Shown here: positions 12,360 to 23,098 of the stretch, in pieces | Position numbering within the stretch: the first letter of the stretch is position 1 | Layout of the letters: every line of letters begins with the position of its first letter | Assembly (NCBI GenBank): GCA_031772625.1 | Contig: CM062811.1 | Span: 645,434,820-645,498,819 of the forward strand | From: Pinus tabuliformis | Lineage: Eukaryota > Streptophyta > Pinopsida > Pinales > Pinaceae | Length of the DNA stretch: 64,000 nucleotides | Reading direction: 5' to 3' | Program-made: the position numbers and the translations under genes | The notes under the pieces: model-generated | The model's database searches: none | The model's input: the letters and a program-made list of their open reading frames with translations, nothing else | What the model was told of the DNA's origin: nothing

Positions 12360-13332
12360 ATCCATGTTTTCCTTGTTACCTACATCGTAATATCATAGAA
12401 CTCCTTGGCCCTTTCATCATAATACCCCTTAGATAGGTACTTATTTTTTAATAGTCTCTCAAAATGATCTTAAATCGGCACGTCATCTCTAATGCCTTTG
12501 ATGCACTTAACACATTCCCAACCGATGTTTTCTTTTCCCTTGAGGCTGAAGTTAGTTATCTTGGCTTTCATGTTTTCTTGGTAGTCACACAAATTTAAGA
12601 GATTCTTCATCCTATTCAGCCATGCTTCTGCATCTTCTGATTTCCTCATTTCTCCATCAAATGTAGGAGGCTTGACTTTCTTGAACTCTTATGGAAAATA
12701 ATGCTTCTCACTACTCCTATAAGGATGTTAGTAGTGATGTCTCCTAGAACAGAGCTAGGCTATAATCCATAAGTGCTACCCCTCCTATCAAGTGTATCCA
12801 AAGATCTACCACCTCTAACGGTATCATATTTTTCCATCATGTGTCTTCTCTGAGACTTGCTACCATATGCCCCATTTGTCTCTCCTGCTGCCAATCTCCA
12901 TGACTGATTCCCACTATCCCTGCTTTTGCAAATCTGAAAGTCTTTGAAGAATCACTGCATTGAATTTTTCTTTCTTTTCCTGAACCCATGCCTTTCCTGC
13001 ACCTCAATTGTAACCGTTCATTGTTTTTGTTTCAACTCACAATTTTTTCCTTTAAACATCTCAATGTATCTTCAAAACTAGGAGAATGTCCTTCTCCATG
13101 TTACCCAAATAATCTCTCCCATCCTACCAATGTCTCTTCAAGCATGTATGGAGAGTCATATGGACTGTACTCAACTATTCTATTCTTCATCTTTGATATT
13201 ATATATCCTACAACATACCATGTTAGATAAACCAAATAGAATACATAATAAAAATCAAACCTCAGTGTATCTCAGGGGAGGCTATCACATCTCCACAAAT
13301 CAATTCAGATTAGCACGATATATATATATATA

Positions 13333-13400
<68 letters not shown>

Positions 13401-13575
13401 GGCATCAACATATCAACATCATGGATGTTAACACAAAATTGTAATATTAATTGCCTACACGATAACCATAACTAAAACAATGGATGCATAGCAGACACAT
13501 ATACAACTAACATGCATGCATAACAATCACATACGCCCCAAGGTCTAGTGTTGTAACCTTGCTCTGGTACCAATC
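12360..13575 (-). mobile_element. gag region and primer site of a minus-strand Ty3/gypsy element (fossil)
   Basis: The minus-strand translation at about 12,690-12,500 gives KVKPPTFDGEMRKSEDAEAW, then AKITNFSLKGKENIGWE, the start of a plant gypsy capsid domain. It continues into a block like KNKYLSKGYYDERAKEFYD at about 12,400. The capsid start resembles the gag of the chromovirus at 19,876-30,823 (IKPPHFDGE). A primer site (TTGGTACCAGAGC on the minus strand, 13,561-13,573) lies two bases from the LTR end. pol is absent or unrecognisable. Broken, with several breaks. Confidence 0.7.
13319..13399. repeat. (TA)n microsatellite
   Basis: About 80 bp of nearly pure TA inside the gag leader of the minus-strand gypsy fossil, with one interruption. 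Confidence 0.95.
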
Positions 13576-15477
13576 TGTAACCACCTCCTCCCACATTTAC
13601 CCACTTTTACAATCTCTCCAGGGTAAACATGAGTTGAGTGCTACTATGACATGACCTGACCTCCAAGTTCCATTTATGGAAGTGAGGCCTACAAACTAGA
13701 ACACATACTACCACCCCTTAGGGACACTAGATCACTTAGCAGCCTCAAAACCACCCCTGGTGATCAATTCTTGAGCTGGAACTCATTTTCACAAGATTGA
13801 CACCCCAACTGCACTCTTGACACATTGTGCATGTGGTTGGAGGCTCCAACCACATCTGCAAGCCTTCCTACATGTGGTTATGACCGAGATCTCCTTGTTT
13901 TGTGCCTCTAGTTGTGAGATCTGTGCCAATTTTTTAGGAATGGCCTACAGGCCACTACCCAGAAATGCCCAGAACTCTTCAAAATCAGGTCTAAGATGCT
14001 AACAAGTCTAAATAATAAATGCTAAGGCTAGAAATCACTCAAAACATGCCAGTGTCATGATTAAAAATTTCATAAAACATGTAGTAAACATAGTAGTTAC
14101 ATGTCATGAATGCATATATGATCACGATCATCTTAACTTCATCAGAGAATCATCAAGAAGGCTCAATTCCCTCTCAAACTAGAAGCAACAACATTTGTTA
14201 GCCCATGCATTCATCAATTATTCAATAACTTATCAAATCATGAACAAGATCCATAGTAAAATCACATCATCTAACCAAGCATATAACTAACATATAACCA
14301 TAATAGAATATACAACATTCATTAATAAAATCAAAACAATGATGACTAATGGGCTCCTAGGTCACAATGGAAAAATAACTCATATTAACATATGAAAAAG
14401 TCAACCACGTCGAGGACTTCCACGTACCACCTGACCATAGATTGGCTTAACCAAAATATCTCTTTCGTCCAATCACCCCCACACCATATTCCAAGCATGA
14501 ATGTGGGATCGTATGGGTTATATCAAAATAGAACCAACCAGGGCTTCTAGAGGCCAAACCACCTCAACCCTCAACTATAGTGATTTCACCTAACTGGTCC
14601 AGAAATCACTAGTACCAAATAGATTGGTCTCTTCCCAAGCTATCAAGGGCTCCATGGATTCTATCTCAACCCACTGCCTCCAGGAAACCCAAGCTATTAC
14701 ATGGCTCTATAAATATCCCATCTCAACCCACAGCCTCCCAGGAACCCAAGTTGTTCCAGGGCTCCAAAGATTTTATCCCAACCTACAACCAATAGGGAAC
14801 CTTAGAACCAATCAAAGTTCTAGATAAAGAACCACTACATCATGGCTATCTAGGAAATGTAAAGACAAGGCTAAAAACCATTGTCAATCCTGGAAAATAT
14901 CCATGGTAATAATAAAAAATAGTCATAGAACCACATGCATGTACCATGCATCCAAATCTCAACAAGGAAATCACACATGCAACCTATTACCTACAATGTA
15001 CGTCTCATGTAGCTTTTGATCCAACCTTATTTTCATGTTGCCCATGAATTCCTTTGCTTTCTAGTTTGCTTCTCTCCAAGTCCCAATGCTAGAATGCTCC
15101 AAGAATGGTATAAGAGTGCAAAAGTGTAAGGGATCCAAAATTTGAATTGACAAAAGTTGTGAACTATTTGTTTGGTGCCTTTTTATCATTGATTTCTCCT
15201 TTTTCTTTCATTTTACTTCATTTTCTCTCTAATTGCCCTTGCATGCATATTTGTGTCTTTTCACCTTCATTTCTCATATTTTTCTTTATTTCTCATAATT
15301 AAATGTCGATTATTGCCTCTTTAACTTTTTGCTAATGCCTTTACCAATTTCCAAAGCCATTAATAAACCACAAGTGATTCCCACTATAATATTTATCCAC
15401 CATTCAACTTTGAATACATGTCCTATGACCTTGGTCTTTTTTTTATTTACATGGAAAATCAACAAGGGGTTGTTATA
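13576..15477 (-). repeat. 5' LTR of the minus-strand gypsy element (borders approximate)
   Basis: On the minus strand it ends GGTTACA, two bases before the primer site. Its start is probably TATAACAACCCC at 15,466-15,477, a decayed form of the TGTAACAACCC start seen in many plant gypsy LTRs. Inside, near 14,630-14,800, two to three diverged units of roughly 65-75 bp (TCAACCCAC followed by GGAACCCAAG or a variant) form a short tandem repeat. The upper border rests on one motif. Confidence 0.5.
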
Positions 15478-16990
15478 GATTGGTAGCCCATCTACCACAA
15501 GTTTCAGGTTAGAGAGTACCTACTCCTTTGTATTTGCATCATTTTCATTTAGACAAAAGAGAGTAGAGCAGGTTCACCTTCCAGCTAGGTTTTCTCCCGA
15601 AAGGGTATCCCATATTATATCTTAGTGCTTATTGTGATTGGAATGTGTTTGTATTTCACTGATCTCTATTTTTACATTTTGTCTATTACATGCATAAGAA
15701 AACAAATAGTAATGAATAAATCCAAAATATAAGTAAAATTAACCCTCATAATCTAGATTTCATATTTCAATATAAAACCTTGAAATAGCAGAAGAATTAT
15801 TTCTATTAACTTGTGTATTTCATGCCTAGCTTCCATTTCAAATAGCATGATGAAATCAAATCTATTTTCTCCATAGATGTCCCCTCTAATTAAATGAATG
15901 CAATTTAATGAGTGAAATTACTTAATATACCATTTCAAATGTTGCACACATAAATAACACTTTGTCTAATAATAATGAGTACCAATCAATCAACACTAGT
16001 ACCAATAAATATAACTAGTATCAAGGGTCAAGTTATGGCCACCCCAATCCTACTAGTTGCAAATGTTTTTTCAAGGTGGGTGGAAACTAATGTAGAATAG
16101 GAGATACATGTGTTAACTCCATCTCATTTACTCATGGTGAGAGACTCATGATCATTAAAGAATACAATATACTTTGTTAATGTATATACCTCGTGAGTGA
16201 CCAACCTATAACCTTCCCTCATGGTAACATGTAACTTTATGTGAGCACAATATTCAACCCATTACACGAATAGAATTGCTACTAGCCTACTAGGTAGGCA
16301 CAAGGATTCATCCTCCTCCTCTCGTGATAATACACATGACACACCTCTTTATCTCTCTATGCATTTAGAAACACATTAAATAACATTGTTGATAACAATA
16401 TAAATCATATCCACATGTTTGCAACATAATATCCCAATTGAAGCACCAATCTATTAACCGACTAAGGTTCATATAAATGAACCCCCTTTACAATCCATGC
16501 ATTTGGAATTCCTAACTATTACACTTAACAATTCTATTAATAATTTTGGATAATAAATCAATTCAATTCTATTAATCATGTTATCAAATCGTGGGTTTAC
16601 ACATCAACCATAATATTTAAAATCATCCAGTGAATTTCAATATATTCATAATTTAAACATAATTATCACATCAACTTTAATATATTCTATGAGTTCTTCT
16701 TATTTATATCAATTTAATCAAAATACATTAATAAAAGGATTGGATTATTAACATAGTAAAAATGCCCTCCAATAATAATATTTAATAATTTGAAAATTAA
16801 ATTGAATGGCCAAAAAAGTAAAAAGTAAAAACTAAATAAAATTCTTATAAATTTATTTTTTTTATAAAAATATTACAAAACTTTTTAATGTTATCATATT
16901 AAAAATTATTAAATTTATCAAAATTTATACACCAAAATAATTATGAATATATATATAGTTATTTATTTCAAAATTATAAATTATATATAT
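15478..16990. other. AT-rich intergenic stretch, nothing recognised
   Basis: No coding, RNA or repeat signal that I can support. AT content rises sharply from about 16,500 on. Confidence 0.5.
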
Positions 16991-16994
16991 ATGT

Positions 16995-17345
16995 GAGAAT
17001 AGGAACATTGAAGATGAAAACCACTTCCTCTTAGGGTGCCCCACGTACAACTACATTAGATCTCAGTTTCACAATCTATGTTACAATACTGACCTTCATA
17101 GCCTTTTACAATGTCAAAATTATATTGAGCAACTACATTAGATCTCAGTTTCACAATCTATGTTAAAATACTGACCTTCATAACCTTTTACAATGTCAAA
17201 ATTATATTGAGGTTAGGAGGCTTCTCTCCAAGCTTTCTGAGTATATGTATAGAATCTTAAATCAAAATAAATAATTTGTTTCTTTAGGTGCCATAGACCA
17301 ATGTTTGGTCTCAGCGAATGTTAACCACCATCATCATCATCATAT
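16995..17345 (+). mobile_element. 3' end of a LINE-like non-LTR retrotransposon
   Basis: The reading frame from 16,995 gives NIEDENHFLLGCPTYNYIRS, the pattern EDE-HFLL-CP-Y found at the C-terminal end of many LINE polyproteins after the reverse transcriptase. An 82-bp tandem duplication (17,048-17,129 and 17,130-17,211) lies inside the frame; 82 is not a multiple of three, so it shifts the frame. After it the frame reads VRRLLSKLSEYMYRILNQNK and stops at 17,273. A short 3' region ends in a (CAT)n run near 17,328-17,344, like the simple-repeat tails of several LINE clades. Everything upstream is missing, as expected for 5' truncation. The clade cannot be assigned from so short a piece. Confidence 0.55.
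17048..17211 (+). repeat. 82-bp tandem duplication in the LINE fragment
   Basis: Two adjacent copies starting CAACTACATTAGATCTCAG, differing at only two or three positions. Confidence 0.9.
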
Positions 17346-18944
17346 ATATCTAGATATAGATATTAATGTTTTATTTCGAAAATAACTTAATCATATATAT
17401 ATTTGTAATTTCTAATTTTGAAATAAAAAATTATTCTTTTTTTTTAATAAAATTAATAATACATATTATTTCATATAAAATTTTACAAAAAATTAATAAA
17501 CCTAAAAAATTTCTAAATTTTTATTTTTATAAATAAAATTGATAAATTTATATCCCTTCAAATAAGTTAATAAACTTTGAATCACTTTTAAATTTTACAA
17601 ATAATTAAATTTATTTAAATAACCTTTAATAAATTGAGAATATTATGCATTTTCATCCAACTAATCATTTTTATGTTTTTTTAGATGTATTTTTGTTGTA
17701 AATATAGAAAAGCAAAAGTATATAAAGTAATGCATTTTCACAAAAACATTTTTTTTATATATTTATTTAATTTAACTATAAATATAAAATTAAATAAGGC
17801 AATATAGCTGACGTTTTTACAGCTTAATTTAATTATTGAAATTTAAAAAGTATGAACTCACTGACACATTTGAACAAAGTTCACAAAGTAGCTACTCTTG
17901 CTTATTTTAAATATATTTGAATTAGAGTAAAAAACAATAAAAACATATAACTTCAAATTAAATTAGTTAAAATAGTCCCCAGATTTACTTTTAAAATTTC
18001 AATAATATGGAAATAATTAAACAATTATTATATAACTTGAAATTAAATTAGCTAAATAATCACCAAGATTTTTTTCTAAATTTTCAAAAATATGAAAATG
18101 ATTAAATAATTATTAAGTAATGTCAAGCTTATAATGCACTTTCTCTTTTTTTATACACACTAAAATAGAATTAACATACACACTAAAATAGATTCATGTT
18201 AATTCTAGATCTAGAAATTATTATTAGGTAAATAAAACCAAATATTAAAATTTAATTGTAACACAAATTATGTCAAAAATAAAAAGTCAAATAAAAATTA
18301 TATGTATGAGCTAAAAATAAACATCAAAACTATTAAAAAATGAACATGGTATAATCATTTAATTTCGTAACCATGGTTTTATATAACTTTTAATACTAAA
18401 CCATGTAAAATTAAAGTACAAATATACATTTTATTATTGATAAGATTAATAGAAGCTGAGAATTGCAAGTAGACACAAAAAAACAGGGACACGTGTCAGT
18501 TGATGGCTTTGTTGGATAGGCCTTCGAAGAGATCATGAACCCTGAATATGAGTGTTAAACAAAGTTTATTTTTATTTTGAAAAAATATAAATTTATAATT
18601 TTTTTAATAATTAGATATTGTTGAATGGATAGGTTTGTTTGAGAAGTTTGTTTTACAGTTTAGTATGATGAAATGTGTAAATTCGTTTGTTTGTTTGAAA
18701 AAATAAAAATTATATTTTAAATAGAAAAATAATATCAGTTATAATAAAAAAAAGTGAATATGCTATAAAGTAATTAGAAGTAAAAAAATGTGAGTAAAAT
18801 GTTTAAATCTTATACTTTTCAAAAATATTTCAACAAAAAATTTAAATAAATTATTTGAAGATTTATGTTAACATGTAGATATGAATTTCATATATATCTA
18901 TATATAAAAAAATTTGTTAAAATAAAATATTTTAATACAAATTA

Positions 18945-18976
<32 letters not shown>

Positions 18977-19480
18977 AACAATTTTAATTTAAACTATAAA
19001 ATATTTTAATATACATTTTATATCAAATATTTTAATGTCAATTATGTACCCATTATATATTATTTTAAACAAATTACATATATATCATGAAAAAAATAAT
19101 TTTTATAGTTAAAATATATATTTAATCTTATATATTTTATATAGTACTTAAAATTACAATTTAAACCATAAAAAATAATATATTATATTTTATCTTATAA
19201 AAAAATTATACATAGAATTTTTTATTCTTAAATCCATATTTAAAATAAATTTATACGAGATAATCCATTTATAATCTATTAAATTAAATTCAGTAAGCTC
19301 CATATACCTCTAACCTACGATTTAAATACTCTGGTTCTCCGGGTACAAACATGAGATAGACTAACTTATTTTACAACTGATCCAAGGAATATCAAGGGCG
19401 GTTTCCACTTTGGGGTCAATGGCTCATTGGCACACCACGCTAGGTGGAAGCTTCCGAAAGCTAGTGAAAAATATAAAGGA
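17346..19480. other. AT-rich intergenic stretch, no gene
   Basis: Very AT-rich, full of short A and T runs and small (TA)n tracts (for example around 18,945-18,965). No gene, RNA or mobile element signal that I can support. Confidence 0.6.
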
Positions 19481-19538
19481 TATTTGATTTGAGTTTAGGA
19501 ATTTTAATTAGTAAAGATATTTCCCAGTCTTTGTCAAC

Positions 19539-19612
19539 TCCGTTGTCGTCTAGTCCGGTTAGGATACCTGGTTTTCACCCAGGTGACCCGGGTTCCAATC
19601 CCTGCAACGGAA
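19539..19612 (+). tRNA. tRNA-Glu (anticodon TTC), full-length, mildly mutated
   Basis: A cloverleaf can be drawn. Acceptor strands TCCGTTG and CAACGGA pair fully. Anticodon stem CCTGG/CCAGG encloses loop TTTTCAC with anticodon TTC. The T stem CCGGG/CCCTG has one mismatch, and the B box reads GGTTCCAATCC where GGTTCGAATCC is usual. It is therefore close to a working plant tRNA-Glu but may be a pseudogene. No clear T-run terminator follows directly. Two shorter copies of the same tRNA follow within 230 bp. Confidence 0.75.
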
Positions 19613-19720
19613 GATATAGTTCAAGAATTCTGTTTGCTTGGGAAATCCCTCAACTTCAGGACGAAGATGAAGTTACATTTTTACTTTACAGAGTAAATTA
19701 AAATTATATTTATGAGAAAT

Positions 19721-19785
19721 TCTAGTCCGGTTAGGATACCTGGTTTTTCACCCAGGCGACCCGGGTTCAAATCCCGGCAACGGAA
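19721..19785 (+). pseudogene. Truncated tRNA-Glu copy lacking the 5' acceptor strand
   Basis: Matches tRNA-Glu from TCTAGTCCGGTTAGG to GGCAACGGAA, with an intact T arm and B box (GGTTCAAATCC). It lacks the first acceptor strand and has one extra T in the anticodon loop. The flanking sequence repeats that of the neighbouring copies, so it arose by local tandem duplication. Confidence 0.8.
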
Positions 19786-19790
19786 GATTG

Positions 19791-19837
19791 ACCTGGTTTT
19801 CACCCAGGCAACCCGGGTTCAAATCCCGGCAACGGAA
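19791..19837 (+). pseudogene. Truncated tRNA-Glu copy, anticodon arm to 3' end only
   Basis: Matches tRNA-Glu from ACCTGGTTTTCACCC through GGCAACGGAA and lacks the whole 5' half. The downstream sequence (GTTCAAGAATTCTATTTGCT, then GGGAATCCCTC) repeats that after the full copy. It is interrupted by the large chromovirus and resumes at 30,824. Confidence 0.8.
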
Positions 19838-19875
19838 GATAGAGTTCAAGAATTCTATTTGCTCGGGAATCCCTC

Positions 19876-22800
19876 TGTAATGACCCAGATTTATGTAAAT
19901 TTGAAAGTTTACTGTGGTAAAAGACTAATACAGTTGTTGTTATGTTTTAAACAAAACTGTGGCAAACTATTTTGATTAAGTAATTTAAATATTTTCTTTG
20001 GAATTGCTGGCAGCCTCTAAGAGGTGAATCTTAAAGAAAAGGATCAGTTGTGATAACTGATGGAACTACCCTCCAAAATAGGAAAAGTCCTGACTGAGGG
20101 GAATTCTGTGCTGTGAGGACAGACAGAGGAAAGATAATCTTTTTCCAAGAAGAGGAAAAGTGAAGAGGAGAAAAGGGGGTTAAGTCTGGTTAGGACCAGA
20201 TAACCTGGCACAAAGAGTGCACAAATACTGTTGAGGGCTGGAGGCCTGCAGGATGGCTCGGGGGGAGAATTCCGTCTGAGGGATGGATCTCATGGCTGGG
20301 TGGAGAGCAGAATTAAAGCTCAGGTGACTTTTTGTTTGAAAAACTATTCCTGACATTGGTAATCAGGTACGGTTCCAAACTGGTAGTCCCTGATAGGAAA
20401 ATTAATGTGCATTGAAGTTACAGTAATTTAAATAGGAAAAGATTGTTTGTTTCCTAGATACTGTCGCAATGATTAGCATAATGTACCAGTGTAAACTTTG
20501 AGAAAGGAACTGTCAGTTAATGGACAGGGCCTGGGTTAGTACCCAGGTAAGGTAAAAGGTACAGAGATATTAAACAAGGTTGTATATGATTATAAAGTAG
20601 CCTTAACCGTGGACTGGTTACTGGGTAACAGTCTCGACCTAGTTTATTAGCAAGGTCACTACGGTTCAAACAAATAGATACTGATGAAACTAAACAATAG
20701 TGAACTATAAGATTGTTATCTGAGTCGAGAGCTGTGAAATGGCATTAGAACGAGGCTTAAACCTCTGAGTTAAAAGAAGAACACCGACTGTAGTCGGAAG
20801 CAACCCCGCGACGGAGGAACAATGCTATAGTAGATAACCTAAGCAGATACTAAACTGTGTATGACCAACAAATGACTCTATGCAGAGAGTGTTGGCAAAT
20901 GGAGAAATATATAGAACAGAGATTCATTATATTTCATTAAATAATTATTATCGGGTCACTGTACTCGCCGTATGAATATAAAAACAAAACCTGTATTTAT
21001 AAAGCTATAACCGAGTACAGGAGAAATACAGATAAACTAAAGAACTGTGTATTATAACAACAAGTAATAACAGTGGAAGTACATATCCAGATACGATGCA
21101 TGCAAACGATAAGAATGATATTTATATCAATCCGAGAGCTGGAGCGTATAACTGTAAAGAAAAGATATTAACATTATTGGAGAACCTGTGCATGCATATG
21201 AAAATGGAAAATAATCATATTAAACCCGAGGGCCTGTGCATGCAACTATAATGAGAAACCTTCATATTAAATCAAAGAGACTGTGCGAAAACTGATGCAG
21301 AGACAAGAACTCATGCACGAAGGGTAGTCTTTTCCACAAGGAAAAGGGCTAGCAATCAAACGCTGAAGTCCCGCAGGGGTCATATCATGCAGACCGACGA
21401 TATAAGAGCTTTAGAGACACAGAGTTTGTCAACAAAGATTATCATCATAACTTAATAACACCGAGGCGGAAGCCGTATGTGAATAAACAAAACCAATAGC
21501 GAAATATTAACCCCATGTCTCTGTTCTTGAGTATCGGGCAAACAAACTGAAACAATTCATTAAACTGACGAAAAATGCCCTGAGGGCTAAAAGATTTTAT
21601 GTTCAGTTGCAATTACAAACAGCACCGACGGTGAAATGTTAAACGTAAATATCTCAGTACATTTGAATAAGGGGACAAGTCCCAAAATACTCATCACGAG
21701 ATCTGTACTCAAGACCAGATCTGAAACCATATAAACTACAACAAATGTACCAAACTTGCCACAGGGCAGTTCTGTAATCCAAATGGAAGGACGTGAATGT
21801 ATAACAGAACCCCGAGACTTCTCTTTAAACATTAATCATTCAACAGTGAAATCACCGTCATATGCAGCGAAGGCAACTGTAAGGGTTTTCCACAGAGAAT
21901 ACCCGGCAACAGAAATGAGATAACCGTGTTGGGAAGCAGAGGTCTGCACCAAACCACACATGGTAGCTCATGACCGTAATCCTTAACCACTATTAAGTAA
22001 ACAGGGTTTCGAATACCCAATTCATACCTGTATGTTACCAGAGGAACGTTTTACTGGGGAAGACACGGTGGATCTGTCCAAAGCATAGCAACATGCGGCT
22101 GCACAAACTCGGTAAGGAAAAATAAGGACTGTAAGTAACATTCCGTGAATAACAAAGCATTAAACCATAATGTAAGATTGACAAACAATGTTATACCTGT
22201 GAGGATTCGATTCTGGGCGGAATGCAAACCCCGGAGCGTTGCAGGTTGGAGGCATAAGGTTGTTGGATTCGAGCTCGAGGCAGAGCACTGAACCAGGTCC
22301 GCAAAGACCGCGGACACCAAATAAACGCTATGATAGTGTGAAGCCGCTTAAATATCTTAGCCAACCCTTGAACGATTTCCAACCCTCCGATCTCCGAATG
22401 GAATCTGGACCGTCGAAGGAAGGCGGGAGTCATTGGCGGTAAGACCAAAATCTGCATTACCAAGGCATCACATGGCCGGAGAAACTAGGCCATGCCACCT
22501 GCCCCGGAAGGACTGATGTCTTTAAGGTAAGTATGACCTGTCATCCGATAAGTACTGCGGCTAAACCATCGAAGCCCACACCATTAATACAGTGCCGTTG
22601 GTAAATATCCCGAATAGGTTTGTAATATGGGTAGAGCATACACCCAATACATAGCTACTGTTACGTTAATGTCGTGTGGAATATAGAATGCAGAGGACCA
22701 TAAATTAGTAATGCATGTCAGTGATACACATGTATATGGATTAACGTATTTTGTTTAACTCATGCCAATGGTATATATATACGGTTTAATGTGTAAGATG

Positions 22801-22921
22801 ATTGTAAAATGTAATATGCACACATAGCATCGGATAATCTTATTGTGAGCATTAAGTTAGAAAGGTTGGCATATATATATTAAAAAAAAAAAATTATGTA
22901 TATGTGGAAATGGACGTGACA
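19876..22921 (+). repeat. 5' LTR of the chromovirus
   Basis: Begins TGTAATGACCC and ends GGACGTGACA. At 3,046 bp it is long for a plant LTR. It carries CCAAT and TATA-like sequence near its 3' end, so U3 would take up about 95 percent of it. Confidence 0.93.
22765..22781 (+). promoter_or_regulatory. Putative LTR promoter (CCAAT and TATA box)
   Basis: CCAAT at 22,765-22,769, then TATATATATA at 22,772-22,781, about 140 bp before the LTR end. The same arrangement is kept in the 3' LTR at 30,667-30,683. No start site can be proven from sequence. Confidence 0.5.
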
Positions 22922-22923
22922 AA

Positions 22924-22937
22924 TTGGTATCAGAGCC
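22924..22937 (+). other. Primer binding site of the chromovirus
   Basis: TTGGTATCAGAGCC lies two bases after the 5' LTR, a good match to the complement of initiator-Met tRNA. Confidence 0.9.
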
Positions 22938-23098
22938 CAGTTTCAACACTGTGGCCTTAGGTAGAACTTTTTTCCAGTATGCAGAAGGGTACACCAAGCA
23001 AACATATGCAAGCTAACAATGTACTTAACTGTGTTCTGTTTATTTGGGGTGAAATACAGAATTGCAACAGCTAGCAGTTAAGCTAGAGAAGAGACAAA

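Noticed and set aside
13130-13399. Open frame ending in a long Tyr-Ile repeat
   Set aside because: It is produced by the (TA)n microsatellite.
21565-21590. CTGACGA followed by a GCCC/GGGC stem in the chromovirus LTR, resembling a hammerhead core
   Set aside because: The second core box GAAA is missing (the stem is followed by TAAAA) and no stem I pairing is found. Not a hammerhead.
22191-22463. Minus-strand open frame in the chromovirus LTR, seen again and longer in the 3' LTR (30,093-30,446)
   Set aside because: Both copies are present only because the LTRs are near identical. There is no family resemblance, and the lengths differ between the two, so coding is not supported.
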